Shown: positions 12,030-23,785 of the stretch, one piece after another
Position numbering within the stretch: the first letter of the stretch is position 1
Layout of the letters: each line of letters begins with the position of its first letter
NCBI GenBank assembly: GCA_030141605.1
Contig: JAQGDQ010000081.1
Location: 316,001-380,000 of the forward strand
DNA from: Tubiluchus corallicola
Taxonomy: Eukaryota > Priapulida > Priapulimorpha > Priapulimorphida > Tubiluchidae
DNA length: 64,000 nucleotides
Direction of reading: 5' to 3'
Notes under the pieces: model-generated
What the model was told of the DNA's origin: nothing
Database searches by the model: none
Seen by the model: the letters and a program-made list of their open reading frames with translations, nothing else
Translations under genes and position numbers: made by a program

Positions 12030-12510
12030 CTACCTTTCACGACATGCTTTTAGTCAGTCGCTCAGCGGGTACTGCCTTGTTTGTGTCCTGGGCAGCCATC
12101 ACATTGGCTGGGCGTGACTTTCATTGCGTGTTTCACTGCTTGTTACCAAGTCTTGTTTCTTTACGCGCTGGTGCAATCTTTTTGGATTGTGAATCCAAAC
12201 CACGGGTTAGGAGCTAAAACCATGAGAAGTCTGAATGTCTTCGTCATATGCCCGATACGTCAACTGTAGACATTGGGTAGACAAAATTCTAAAATAAAAG
12301 AAATCCCTTCTCAAGACAGGTGAACACAGCAGTTATCCAGCAAAAATGGAAACGAAAGTGGTGCTGACAAGTCACTGGCATAGCAGTGTCTAGTTGTTCC
12401 TGGATTACTACTTTGTTTACATGTTTTGAGGGCGGAGATTTGAATAAGGCGATTCGAAGTTTGCTGGAAGGAAAGAACCAACTTTGTTACAGATTTGTGC
12501 TGGACACTGT
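12030..12510 (+). repeat. dispersed repeat family A, copy 2
   Basis: This matches 6238-6440 at its left end (CTACCTTTCACGACATGCTT), in the middle (TCTTGTTTCTTTACGCGCTG, GAGCTAAAACCATG) and at its right end (GGAAGGAAAGAACCAACTTT). Relative to copy 1 it carries about 90 bp extra after the left end and about 200 bp extra before the right end. Either this copy has insertions or copy 1 is deleted. Both copies are plus strand and about 5.8 kb apart. Confidence 0.72.
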
Positions 12511-13736
12511 AAACATTTTCATCGCCTCTGCAAGCTTTTAAGTCTCAGAAAATTTCAACAAAGCTGTTTTCATGCAGCAAAATGTATTTATTTGTTTGTG
12601 CGAAGCTGTTTGAGTTTCGAATTTCAAAAGATGCCTAGTGTAGGCCTATAACACCAACTGAAAACTGCAATGAAAATAAACTTTGTTTTACACATTATCT
12701 GTACCCGTTACTTATAAAATGTAGATAGCATAGGAATAATAATGTACGAATATACGAATTAATTGAGAGTAAAACATAGGAATAATGTAAGATATAGATT
12801 ATATCTTATATAAAATAAGATATAAACTATTTATAAGATATAGATAACGCACACTAAATGCCAGTAGCGAACAGGCGTTACAGGTGATCCATAGACCTCT
12901 AGCCTTAAGCATTGGATATGGATATGGATTAATACAGGCGTAAATTGCAGCGTCCTTTCTTAGTATCGCACAGTAGGCACAATTAAAAAGAGCAAAAGCA
13001 GTAATCATAAAAAATCTAGATTACCATTTTCGTTTTTCGATTCGGTGTTAATACCCCACAGACGGAACCGCGGACAAAAGGCGAATATTGGACATTCTCG
13101 ATCGTACAGAAATCCCGAATTCAGACTTCAAAACACATAAACATACACGTTATTTCATACACGGAAATCCACTTTTCCTCCTACATATTTCTGCCACAGA
13201 AATTCGTATTTTGTCAGAAAGTAGACATTTCAGTGTGTTATTCTTCCCCTTTCTTTGTCATTTCACAGCTGCGTTAGCGATTTTTCTTGTTTTCCTTTCA
13301 AAACATTTTGGTCGAATCTGCCGCTGGGCACATTTTAAAGACAATCCCCTGTTTTTCTGCTCTCGATTTGAATGTGTTGTTTATGGAGGGAGATGTTGAC
13401 TTAGCTTGGCGTATCGCCATTATAATCGAGCGGTAACTCCTGCTTCTGAACTTTGGCAAGCAGTTTAAAGACGTTCAGGCTGTAGACTTAGAGAGACCCC
13501 CGGTGAGACACAAGCTCGTTGGAAAGAGATTAGCAAATGGGCCAAAGAGATTTTTTGTTCAAATGTTTTCACACAAAGCTTGTGAACAGAGTAATTCGCT
13601 TGTCAGATAATTTTTTAAAAAGCGGTTGTGATGACTTGTTAGAGTCTGAACGCAGATTATCACCGCCTGTGATCTTTTCGCAACAGCAAACAACGTGCTT
13701 TTCGATTAAACGTTTAGCTGCTTGTTTTGTCTTTTT
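12511..13736. other. AT-rich spacer with hairpin
   Basis: No gene is supported. The only notable structure is the AT hairpin listed at 12799-12825, inside a TA-rich stretch (12720-12850) where GATATA-type units recur. Confidence 0.55.
12799..12825. repeat. perfect 11-bp AT hairpin
   Basis: TTATATCTTAT (12799-12809) and ATAAGATATAA (12815-12825) are exact reverse complements around a 5-nt loop. A further TATAAGATATAG copy follows near 12832. It may be an unstable AT-rich cruciform; no function can be inferred. Confidence 0.85.
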
Positions 13737-13841
13737 GATGACAACGGTGATGATTATGGTAATGATCAGTATGATCATGATGATGAGGACGACGATGTTG
13801 CTGCTGCTGCTGGTGATGATGTTGACGATGATGACGACGAC
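13737..13841. repeat. GAT/GAC/GCT trinucleotide tract
   Basis: Imperfect triplet repeat including GATGAT, GACGAC and GCTGCTGCTGCTG. Methionine- and leucine-rich translations here are repeat artefacts. Confidence 0.9.
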
Positions 13842-14670
13842 AAAGCAGGCTTTTTATGCAGTTAATAATAGTAGCACCTTTTGGAAAAATTACATTTTCG
13901 AGAGTTTTACTACCATAGTGGAGTTAGTCATACAGACAAAATATTTATGGTGAACTAAGTACTGTAGCAATTGAGTTTATAATAACCTGTTTCTTGTAAT
14001 TGATTTGATTATTGTTTTGATTTGGTTGTCCAAGGAAAACATGTTGTTTATTTCCTCTACATAGCCATGTTGTAGTTAATATGCTTAATATTAGATAAAT
14101 GCAAAAGTAACGTTAGTATCTTAAATGTATATAAACTACCATTTTTTCAGGTGCCTCTATCTTGCGATCGCGAGTGGTTAGAAAAATCTTTGTCGGTTTT
14201 GAATAATTGACTGCTGTTTACCTCAAAGGTAAGAGTCTGAACTTTGCTGACATACTATGTTTCTTGATTGCTCATGCGGCTAGAATAAATTGGTATGGAA
14301 TGTTTATTTGGTCATCTGTCTTAGGCGTTTTTAAGCGTAAATATCATGGTCACGGCCATTTCTTATTTCTCGAATCTTGTTGTCAGCTTGAATTACTTCA
14401 CCACTGAACTAAAACTAGTTTGAATTGATACGATTTTTAGATTCTATTAATAATAGTAGTTAAATGTTGTGGCTAATGGTGTAATTAACCCGCGATATTT
14501 AATTCTCAGTTAAAGATTTTTCACAAGCATGCACATGTTTCTTCCTCATTTTTGAAAAAGCTTATCAATGGATCTTCAAATGTAGCAATAAGAGTTTCTT
14601 AAGGAATTTTCAAACGTGATAAAGGGCAAAAATGTTTAGCCAGGTATTCGGCTTTAGCTGGTGATTAACT
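13842..14670. other. AT-rich spacer around an exon-like segment
   Basis: Apart from the exon-like segment at 14151-14228, no gene is supported. Sequence on either side is AT-rich and unremarkable. Confidence 0.5.
14151..14228 (+). other. candidate short non-coding exon
   Basis: A clear acceptor-like site (TACCATTTTTTCAG ending at 14150) is followed 78 nt later by a strong donor-like site (CTCAAAG then GTAAGAG at 14229). All three forward frames contain a stop within the segment (TGA, TAG and TAA respectively), so if it is spliced it would be UTR or lncRNA rather than internal coding sequence. The segment includes GCGATCGCGAG, which is unusually CpG-rich for the surroundings. Splice-site pairs of this quality arise by chance, so this needs RNA evidence. 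Confidence 0.3.
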
Positions 14671-14765
14671 GGAGTAACAGATGATCTCTGTCTGGTTCAG
14701 GATCAATGTGATTTTTCGTCAACATTAGAACCAGGTACTCAAGAACAGTAACTCAAAAGCTGTAA
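14671..14765 (+). repeat. dispersed repeat family C, copy 1
   Basis: This aligns with 18216-18310 on the same strand through shared phrases such as GGTT-x-AxGAxCA, GATTTTTCxTxAxCA, AGAACCAGGTACTCAAGAAC versus AGATCCAGATAATCAAAAAC, and CAGTAACxCAxAAGCTGTAA. The copies are about 3.5 kb apart. A shorter, weaker resemblance (ACTAGATCCAAATAAT) occurs near 62365. Confidence 0.65.
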
Positions 14766-14949
14766 TGGAAACGGAAAAGCTTTTTGAAAAGGAAATTCGT
14801 AAAAATTTTCAGTAATATAGATCATTTTCGAATAAAAAAGGCTAACAAATGGCAAGCTTAAATGGTAAAAGTTACTACTTTCTGTATAGTGTGAGCAACA
14901 GTAGCTACTACATATCATGATCATCAGCCAGCATTACCTCTACCGCCAA

Positions 14950-14978
14950 CATCATCATCATCATCATCATCATCATCC

Positions 14979-15019
<41 letters not shown>

Positions 15020-15250
15020 GTCGTCGTCGTCACATCATCTTCATCATCACCTACATCATTGTCGTTGTCATCATCATTATTGTCATCATCATCATCGTCG
15101 TCATCATCATCATCGTCATCATCATCGTCGTCGTCGTCATCATCATCATCGTCATCATCATCATCATAATCATCACCAGCAGCAGCAGCAACAGCAACAA
15201 CAACAGCAGCAGCATCAGCATCAGCAACAACTGAATCTACATCAGCATTA

Positions 15251-15281
<31 letters not shown>

Positions 15282-15294
15282 TTCATCTTCAGTC

Positions 15295-15352
<58 letters not shown>

Positions 15353-15421
15353 CCATCACCATCATCACCATCATCGCCATCTTCATCTCCATCATCGTCG
15401 TCATCGTCATCGTCATCATCA
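14950..15421. repeat. long compound CAT/GTC/CAG trinucleotide array
   Basis: Roughly 470 bp of (CAT)n with GTC, CAG and CAA interruptions, and a TCT-rich break near 15280-15297. All long H-, M- or D-rich frames over it are repeat artefacts. It is the largest trinucleotide array in the window. Confidence 0.97.
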
Positions 15422-15651
15422 TAATTATCTTCTGCAACCTGATAATATCTTTTCATGCACTTTTTTTAGTTATGTGCGTTTCAGCTCTTCTCGGTGTTTA
15501 ACAAGGTATATTCTGCAATTAATAGCTTTATAGAAATTCTGTTTGCTTCAACATGGAAACACAAATAAAATAATATACAGTGAATTAAGTTGTGATGATC
15601 TGAAAGTTCCAGTGCCCAATGCTCCTCATGAGTGTTACTTGTCTTTATTCT

Positions 15652-16020
15652 CCTTTCAAAGAAACCATTCGCGAGTAATGAATGAACTATTAGTGGTTTA
15701 TTACAATTTAGGCATTCTCTTGGAATTTAGTAGCAAATCACTGTCTGTTGTTTTTGTGGTTTATGGCGTAAATTTCATGCAAAATTTGCGAAGTATGGCT
15801 TATGAAGTTGGCGACTCTCGAATAACTCCGCTGATTAGAATAGTTAGTGACTGTCGCCAACCAAACAGAATTGCTAGGAACTTACATAGTGAAGTCGCTT
15901 ATGACGTGTTTAAATACGTCACATAAACCGACGCTGGCTGATTGGATCACTTTGCGTCAACGATTGTATTATTTAACCTACACCAGGAGCCAAAGTCCAA
16001 CCCTTAATCTTGGACACTGG
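15652..16020 (+). repeat. dispersed repeat family B, copy 1
   Basis: This shares with 23061-23290 the left phrase CTTTCAAAGAAACCAT-x-CGC, a middle part with GCCAACC and TTGCTA, then TTATGACGTGTTTAAATACG (the other copy reads TTATGACACGTTTAAAGACG), TTTGCGTCAACGA and a right part with CAAAGTCCAAC. Copy 1 is longer between the shared blocks. The 127-codon frame 15543-15926 runs through it but is not conserved in copy 2, so I do not call a gene. Confidence 0.68.
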
Positions 16021-17915
16021 TCACTGGTTTAAAACTAGGCTCACTCCATTTGCCTATTTAGCAAAAGAAATAGAGATCTTTAGTGCCAACAAAAGTTTCG
16101 ATACTTTAAGCTTACAACATTAAAGGCGATGCAAAACTCTCGCTGGTCGCGTTTAAGGTCGGCAAGAAGACCTTAGATGACGTAGAACATGTAATTAGTT
16201 AGATAACTAGATGTTAAATTTTCGACCTAGTCTCATTAATAAGTACACTTAACGGTTTTTTCCCATCTGGAAAAAATTATCTAGTGTTGATTCGTTTAGG
16301 ATAAGCATCTGTCTGTAGGAGTTTAAAAAGCATTTGAACTTTTGCTATTCAAATTCGTTGGTTTAACTGCCCTCTGTAATCAGCTATTTAGCACATTTTG
16401 TGGCTGGGCGTTATGGCTTTGCCACGTGTACAACGCTGTGGCAACGTGGTGCGAATCGAGCTCCGTTTTTCCACGCTGCCCATAAAATTTTACTCACTTT
16501 TGTGTGAATTCAGTTCGCAGTTTGTTTACTAAGCTGTCCCGACAAAGAAAGGGGTTTAATCGAGGGAAGTCGGTTTCCAGTTGAGAAGGTAACCACAATG
16601 GGTGACTGTAATCGCTTGGGTACTAAAATTTAAATTTTTAATGATTCTTTGAGGTTTCAAAGAGTGGTGGCGTTGTTGATGAAGATCTTCGACATAGTGT
16701 TAAGAAAGACTACACGTATTTGGTACAGGAAAGAGCCACTCCGTCAAAGCAGCAAAGACAAAGCAAATGTGCGTAGTTGGTGTAACACGATAACGAATAT
16801 ATTTTTGAAAGAAATTTTCTTTTTCACGTGTTATCAAAACAACAACAGATGCAGAAAGTTGCGAGCCGGTTTTCGTTTGTGTCAAAACAAAAACGAAAAT
16901 AAAGAACAAAGAAATGTTGACGTCATTTTGATAACCATAAAAAGTTAAAAATTTTGGGATTATAAGCAGTATGTTAGGTCTAATCTCATGTTAAGACCTA
17001 GAGCTAGATTCACTTCTTGCAATGCAAATAACTAAGTTTATGCAGACCTAAGTTTCTCTAAATTAGTGTATGAGTGAAGCCCGTTGAAAAATATTTTATA
17101 TTTATGGGGCTTTTTTGTACATCTGTATCTGTATTTGATTTGTTGATTGATTGTACTAAAGCCTTAATTAATTATGATTTATTGGTTACTTGTCGCACAC
17201 AGTTATCACACTTGGTGCTTTAAACAGCCATGTTTGTCCAAATGACCAAATATTTTGTTTCAAAAATATGATTCAAGCTTTTTTTGTCAGTAAGCATTAC
17301 CTTAGAAACTGAGTTATATCTTTCAAAGGATATCTGTCTAAGTAGTTTTGAGTATCAATATTTTAATTTTTATGTATTGCCGTATGAGGTGACGAATAAA
17401 TCAAACAACGTTCAAATAAATTCAAATAAAAAATACCATTGGTGTGCAAGTTTTTGCTTCTTAAAGAAAAATTTCGACTCTTTCGGAATTCAGACACGTT
17501 TTCAGACTATTTGTACCCGGTTTTTTTCTTGGGTGGGCTTAAAAGGCGGTCTCCTCCAGCTACATAGAATCTCAAGAAAATACGCCGAATAGACCCTTCA
17601 GTTGTTTGGAGACGGTTGTAAAAACATGCAACAAAGTACCTACATGAATGAGGCATTTCACAAAAGCAAATGCAGTGACTGCCTGCGTTCAGCCGTATTT
17701 ACCTGTAGAGCTGTTAAATTATCGCCTAGTGCGCAAGTATTAATAATACACAGCACTTATTGTAAAAAGGCCAATTCATGCAGCTGTTTTGAACGTGGGA
17801 GTTTGGGTGGAGTGGATTACTTGAATTGTTTGTGTCAGCAAGTATTGCCAGTTGAAAATTCTGTAAGCTTTAAGTCTTCCTCTTTTTACCTGCACAAGTT
17901 GCAGAGGCTTTTCCG
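16021..17915. other. AT-rich spacer with a few open frames
   Basis: No gene is called. Between 16645 and 16776 the plus strand is open with a protein-like reading (SKSGGVVDEDLRHSVKK, YTYLVQERATPSKQQ) but no ATG and only a weak acceptor. From 17593 a 108-codon cysteine-rich frame runs into the trinucleotide tract at 17916. Neither matches a family I know. Confidence 0.5.
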
Positions 17916-17946
<31 letters not shown>

Positions 17947-18067
17947 AGCACCACCACCACCACCACCTTCACCATCACCACCACCACCATCATCATCGTC
18001 GTCGTCGTCGTCATCGTCATCATCGTCGTCATCGTCATCATCATCATCATCGTCAGCATCATCATCT
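17916..18067. repeat. CAT/CAG/CAC/GTC trinucleotide tract
   Basis: Compound imperfect triplet repeat: CATCAT, then CAGCAG, CACCAC, GTCGTC and CATCAT. Isoleucine/threonine-rich translations are artefacts. Confidence 0.95.
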
Positions 18068-18215
18068 ACAGATCAATCCGGAAAAGACAGTTTTGCGGGT
18101 TGGGGCAGGGAGATCAAACTAGTGCAAGATTGGTGGGGTTAACATTGTTCTAGACTGGAGGGCGTTTTTCTTAAATTAAAAATTTACCAAGTATGTCTTG
18201 GGTATAAGTGTAAGT

Positions 18216-18310
18216 GTTGTAACAAAAGACGACTGGCTGGTTTACGAACATTACGATTTTTCATTAGCACTAGATCCAGATAATCAAAAACAGTAACCCA
18301 GAAGCTGTAA
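18216..18310 (+). repeat. dispersed repeat family C, copy 2
   Basis: Partner of 14671-14765. The strongest shared block is CAGTAACCCAGAAGCTGTAA (copy 1: CAGTAACTCAAAAGCTGTAA). Flanks beyond the 95-bp block do not align by eye. Confidence 0.65.
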
Positions 18311-20660
18311 AAAATACAGTAGACATGTTCAGGTATCCATATCAGATTCATGTATGAAGACTGTTTTAAGGCTGTATTATGTATTCCGTGTTGAATGAAT
18401 AATATCGAGACTTTTAAATCTGGGAGGTTGAGTTCTACAGAATTTCGAAGGATACATTTATTCTGACAGAGACTAGGATATGTGTAACTGTGAGTTCCAC
18501 GAAAATCTACCATGAAAATTCCACGGAAGAAAGTAAAACAGTCATGAATGGAGCTTTACGAAAGAAAAATAATCTACTGACGTAACGTAAATTTCTGCGT
18601 CAATGCACGAGATGTTAAACGTAATCAAATTGGTTCATTTCAAACACAGTTAAACCTTGGACTGCATTGTTTTGTAGCTTATACTTTGGCTTTATAAATT
18701 TCATACAGTGAAGCTTTAAATACTGATGTTATCTAAAGCATTCACCTGCGCACTTTGTCATTTTGTATATTGGAGGCGATTTTAGCCCTACAGTAAATCA
18801 CTGAAAGTGTTCAGAGATACTGGTACTGATAAAACCGAGGAATAACACGTTAGTGCCTTTAAATTCAAACAATACGAGATATTTCATGCTGCTGTGACAC
18901 GGCACCTGCTGCAGCATTTTGTTTGCTATAGTTTCTAACTTTCTAGGCTATAAAGTCAAGTTTATAGCCCATCAATATTAGTGATACTTCATTACAATTG
19001 TTTTGATAGACATGATCCACTTCTTCAGCGCGTTTTCGTCGTATTTTGCTGATCCTAATGCGGGCGGAAGTTATAAGCCTTGAGGTGGAAACCAATTAAT
19101 TAAATGATGCGACAGGTGATCATGAAAAGCAAAAAAGGGCGGACTACAAAGTGCCGGATGTGTTCAATTCATTTTCCGGTATGTCGGGCGCTAATTTATG
19201 AAGAAAGGCTGTAAATTGTCGAGTAGATCCACCCGCCAGATGGCAGCAAATTTAATTTATGCCGATTTTAGCAAATATGCTTTTTCTATGTGCCTTTTTG
19301 TATGTATTTTATTGTGTGGAGCTATCGGTTTGTCACATTATTTTAATTTCATCATTTCGGTGTTTTGCTTTTTAATGGCTGAATGTGCGAACTCATTGGA
19401 AACAAAAATTTATTAGATTATTGATTAAAGGAGCAACATCCTTTTTTCCACTTGCTTAGTTTGCTATTCTTTAGTGAAGAGCATGCATTGCCTGCCCTAA
19501 AATACGCGAGAGCAGCCAAGCTGTGCCCCCTTTCAGTCACTGTTGCTTTTGTTGCTGTTTAAACAAAGCTTTCACAGCTTAGTGAGCAATTAAATTGATT
19601 TATTAGGGGTAACAGCTAGTTAGCACTAATTCTGTTGTAGATTGGCTCATATTGTTAAGTTTAATTTTGTTTTTACGATATAACATAAATCTGGAAAGCC
19701 GGAATGATGATTTCTTATTTCCAATGCCTTAACGAGTAATTCCAAAGCTATAGGTATAGGCAACATTGCTCACTATCGGAAAAAAAAATTCGGATGAAGT
19801 GTTTTACACACGCCTTCCAAAAATCTGTATTTACGACGTAAGAGGTATTAACAGGCCCAGCTGATGTTTCACAAAATTATACACATTATTTGGGGTTTAG
19901 TGTGTCTGATGAGTATACGACAATTAGGTGGAATTAGGTGGTACACCTATTGATCACTTATGCTGTTGACCTGCGCTTAATTGCTTCTTCTACACAGGTG
20001 GAAAGTTTCTAAAAAAATTGTTTGATTGCTGTGAAGAATAGGTTAAACACAGTGATATTATTTTAAAGCATTGAAAACGAAAACTGTGCATTTATTGCAA
20101 ATATATTTACAAATTTACTTTGCTAATGTAGCCTTGCAAGGAGAACAGATTGAACGTGAACATAGACGCTTTTTCATAGACGTATTAGTTCTAATATTTA
20201 GAAATTTTAGCCTTTGCTCTGTTGATGTCAAACTTGTTTTGTTTAAATTTTCTTGCTCATATTTTTACTGTTCTAACATCTGGATCATACACGTTTAGTC
20301 TTGATTTTAATCTCACTTTTCTTTACTGCAGTTCTCCAACAGGCAGTTTTTATAATTATGCCTTAGTCAGTTATTATGTGTTAAATCATTTGATTACGGT
20401 GCTTATAGTTCTGTTAATAAATCTCGTATTACACTTACTATTAGGAAATCACTAGCGCCTTACAATTTTATCGTACGGACACCACAGATTGTAGAACATC
20501 GGCAGAGAATGCCTGTAACATTTTGAAGTAATTTTATGCAAAAATGTTTTTAGCCTTCGTCAGCGGTTTCGTTTTTAAATTCGAGCAATGAAATCATACT
20601 CAATTTTATTTTTTGCGCTGATATCATTTTCACTTCGAATATTTTTGCCTATTGGGGATA
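18311..20660. other. AT-rich spacer
   Basis: No gene is supported. A perfect 10-bp tandem duplication, AATTAGGTGG twice, lies at 19922-19941. A strong acceptor-like site (CTTTTCTTTACTGCAG, ending 20328) has no good donor after it. A CTCF-like motif at 19233 is listed separately. Confidence 0.55.
19233..19248 (+). promoter_or_regulatory. CTCF-like motif
   Basis: CCGCCAGATGGCAGCA matches the CTCF core consensus CCASYAGRKGGCRSYV (known from vertebrates) at 15 of 16 positions, the best match in the window. The flanks are AT-rich, so the GC-rich core stands out. Binding is inferred only. Confidence 0.45.
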
Positions 20661-20920
20661 CATACTTACTACCCTTTTTGAATATTTTGCTTACTGAACT
20701 TCTGCCCTTTGTGTAAATATTTATTTTATATGCCTTGTAGTGGTATCTTAAAATAATGATTTTTAAAATAAGTTTTTTTTACTATTCTATAGCACTTTTT
20801 ACGCACTGGAGTAAACATGAAATAATAAATAAAATGAAGCACTGTTCACTACCCCGATTTTTAAATATTTAGCTTTTTGTCCTTTGTCCTTTCTTTAAAT
20901 ATTTATTTTATAAGTCTTAA
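20661..20920. repeat. diverged tandem duplication, 180-bp period
   Basis: The segment from about 20661 (CTTACTACCCTTTTTGAATA ... GTAAATATTTATTTTATATG) recurs from about 20841 (TTCACTACCCCGATTTTTAA ... TTAAATATTTATTTTATAAG). The shared right block TAAATATTTATTTTATA is identical in both. About 80 bp of each unit aligns clearly. Confidence 0.7.
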
Positions 20921-22494
20921 AAATTTATTCTCTTGCGTGAGCCCAAATCAAGTGCAAACATTGAGAAAGTGTGACTATATCACTTTGACTTCTATAGCAT
21001 GGGCAATACGATATAGATTATTTTCATACGTTTCTTATTGTGCGACGTAATGATTAAGAAAATTCATATGTTAGCTCAGGAAACATTGAATTATGTCGTA
21101 GAAGCGCTGAACTGTACACGGTTAAACGTGTTTTCCATACTCGATCAACTGCAAATTTTTCATTATAAAAAGATAAATGACCCATGATGATTCTGAATGA
21201 CCGCTAATGCATCCCCGTGGACGTTTCTGAGTCATCACGACGGGGTACCAGTCTAAGTGGTGCATGCCTGCATAATATAGTGCATATTAATTCGCGTCAT
21301 TTATTAGGCTGCTTGAGTCAAAGTGGCTCCTACTGATTCTGTATTTATGTGCTTTGATATAAATGCGCCGATTTTTCTGGAGTTTAAAACTCAGTGTGAA
21401 GTAGCTATTCAATTAATCTCCGTAATGTAATAAAAATAGGATTGAGGATGATCCTTGAATTTTGTTGTATGAGTTTCACATGCCTCAGCGAGAATATTAT
21501 ATTTCTCTGCGAAGAAACGTCTCTGCGTTCACCAAGATCTGCTTTTGGACAAACGTTTTGGCTTAAAACTTTTGGCGTTCTTCGTTGTTCCTGTGACTTA
21601 AGTGCTATATGGCCTTTGAGTCTATTGATAATTATTTTTTTCTGGGTGAAAATCATATCGATGCGAACAGCTTGTACGTATGTATATATGTACGCAAAAG
21701 AGGCCAATTATGACTTATTATTACAATTATAAGTTATTAGAGAAAGTTAGGTAATTATATCCCTTGACGATACTTTTATTTTAGCATATCAAACGTTCAT
21801 AGTTCAAATGCAGGTTCTATCCCGATTTTTCAGATTTTATTTTTTTCCCTTTAAGTTTTGTTTCAAAGATTTAGGTTCATTCCATCATAGCTTTAGCTAA
21901 TGTGCAGTTTTCGCGTCTTTTAGTCCAGTGTATTAATAACTGCCAAGATTGTCTGAGGTTTGGAAATTTAGACTCGTACAAACCTATCACTGACGCGCAC
22001 TGACGCATTACAAGAACCCAATTTCTTCGCGTTGATTTCCTCGTAATCGCAGTTCGCTGTTCTCTTGTTCGAATGGCCTTCGATTCCACATCGAATGCTT
22101 TTAATCATTCGGCTTCCGATTCGCGAGCTCAGATTAAACCCGTCTTTGAAGATCGGAGGAGCTGCTGCCGTCGCATTTTAATCAAGTTTTCGCGAGTAAA
22201 AAGGATTGATAATAGGGAGAATCTTTGAATCCAGCCTGTTTCACTGACTTTCTGCGCTCGTTAGATGCGACAACCCTTTTATTTCAAAGGCGATACGATT
22301 TGTGATTAGTACAGGTCTAAATTGTGCTGGCACTAACTTTATATACCTGATGTATTGCACATTATTTTTATACACCATAACTGCAACCGCTTATAATTTT
22401 GCAAGTATTGACATTGAAAGGAAAGTTAATAAAAAATTTAATAAATAGCTATATTCATGCTACAGCCAGCATCAGCCGCATAGTCGTCGCTGAA
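20921..22494. other. spacer with a locally GC-richer patch
   Basis: No gene is called. Around 21960-22210 the sequence becomes noticeably richer in C, G and CpG than its surroundings (GATCGGAGGAGCTGCTGCCG region). A 70-codon minus-strand frame covers 21877-22089 without a recognisable domain. This patch is a fair candidate for a regulatory element or an unrecognised exon. Confidence 0.45.
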
Positions 22495-22860
22495 ACAAAT
22501 GAACATCACCTCTGGTACCGCTACTGCCACTACCACATTCACTATCACCAACCATCACAAACCACCACTACCGCTGCTGCCACTACCAACACCAACAGCA
22601 TTACCACCATCACCAGTTCTCGCACCATCGCCATCACCAGCGCCACAAACACCATAATCACATCATAAACATCATTATCATAAGTTCTAACCTATCCCCA
22701 TGACCACTACTACCAGAACTAGTATCATCACCTGAACCAACATCACTATTTTCAGCATCATCACCACCACTATCACTACCATCGCCACCACTGCCACTAT
22801 CACTATCTCCAATAACATCACCACCAACAAAAACAAAGCCAATACCACCACCATCCTCAC
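22495..22860. repeat. degenerate CAC/CAT/CCA trinucleotide tract
   Basis: Long imperfect run of CAC, CAT, ACC and GCC triplets interrupted near 22660-22720. Threonine-, glycine- and serine-rich frames on either strand are artefacts. Confidence 0.88.
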
Positions 22861-23060
22861 CACGTTCCAGTCTGATGATATGCAGGCACTTTATCTTGTT
22901 GGCTTGAATAATGTTTGTGTAAAAACTCAGCTTGCTCAATCCAATGAAGATAGTAAAATAATTCATTAACTATACCTGTTATGTTGATGAAGTAGTTGTG
23001 TTCGACTGTTGTCAGCGCGTTGATACTCCCTATCCCGGTGTCGCACTATTTTTCTTTCGT

Positions 23061-23290
23061 CCTTCAAAGAAACCATCGCTGCAAAACCGTTGTAAAATTT
23101 TCTTTGACTGCCAAAAAATTCGTTGATCAGAATATCTGCCAACCGTTGTTAACCAAGCTCCAGTTGCTATGCATTTAGGTTGTCGAATGTTTATGACACG
23201 TTTAAAGACGTCACTCATTTAAGAGATGCGATATCCTCTTTGCCTCAACGACCACGCCAAGATTCAAGTCCAAGATTTCAGTAGTCTTGC
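23061..23290 (+). repeat. dispersed repeat family B, copy 2
   Basis: Partner of 15652-16020. Conserved phrases are CCTTCAAAGAAACCATCGC, the block TTTATGACACGTTTAAAGAC, TTTGCCTCAACGA and a right end with CAAGTCCAAGATT. This copy is shorter, lacking some of the middle of copy 1. Confidence 0.68.
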
Positions 23291-23567
23291 TCTCATTGCT
23301 TAATGATGGTCTAACTATTTCTTGGTAAAATGTTTGTTCTTTATATGATTCCATAAAGTCACTGCAAAGCACTGTAAATAAATTTAATATTATTTCTAAC
23401 AGGGTGGTTGACTTTGGTAACTTTCAGTTTTTCGCAACCCTTTCACCAATCACTTGAACATCATTAACTCAGGTAATTTATTCATTTAATAATCTTGTCA
23501 CTTTGTATCATATTATCATATTATCGTTTTATGCTTTGTGTTTTCTTGTAAAAAGGTGATAAGTAAA

Positions 23568-23608
23568 GATACTTATTTACTTACTTACTTACTTTTAAAA
23601 TAAGTATC
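23568..23608. repeat. 11-bp hairpin enclosing (TTAC)n
   Basis: GATACTTATTT (23568-23578) and AAATAAGTATC (23598-23608) are perfect inverted repeats. The loop is mostly a short TTAC tetranucleotide run. AAATAAGTA recurs just downstream near 23622. Confidence 0.85.
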
Positions 23609-23699
23609 AAGTTTTCCCGACAAATAAGTAATTTCTGGTGCAAGAATAACGCCAGTACTCGTTCAGTATGGATCACTTATAGTCTGTATAGTCTTTTGT

Positions 23700-23785
23700 A
23701 AATTGGTTGTGAAATGAGACTTCGCCGAGTCTTGAACCTGGACTAAAGTAGTTTTCTTGACCACTTGAATTCTGGTATAGAAAGG
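23700..23785 (-). mobile_element. tRNA-derived SINE-like fragment
   Basis: The minus strand reads AAGTGGTCAAG (A-box/D-arm-like), an anticodon-arm-sized gap, CCAGGTTCAAGACTC (B-box GGTTCAAGACT, complement of 23728-23738), then GGCGAAGTCTCATTTCACAA. The tail after the B box resembles the elements at 7679 and 31500. Arms do not pair well enough for a functional tRNA. Confidence 0.5.

Noticed and set aside
15367-15381. GCCATCT in the CAT array as an extra CTCF-like site
   Set aside because: It lies in simple repeat sequence and lacks the flanking consensus.
14917-15437. Long H-, M- and D-rich frames
   Set aside because: Produced by the CAT/GTC triplet array, not by a gene.
20310-20460. Strong acceptor-like CTTTTCTTTACTGCAG
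   Set aside because: No donor and no open frame of interest follow.
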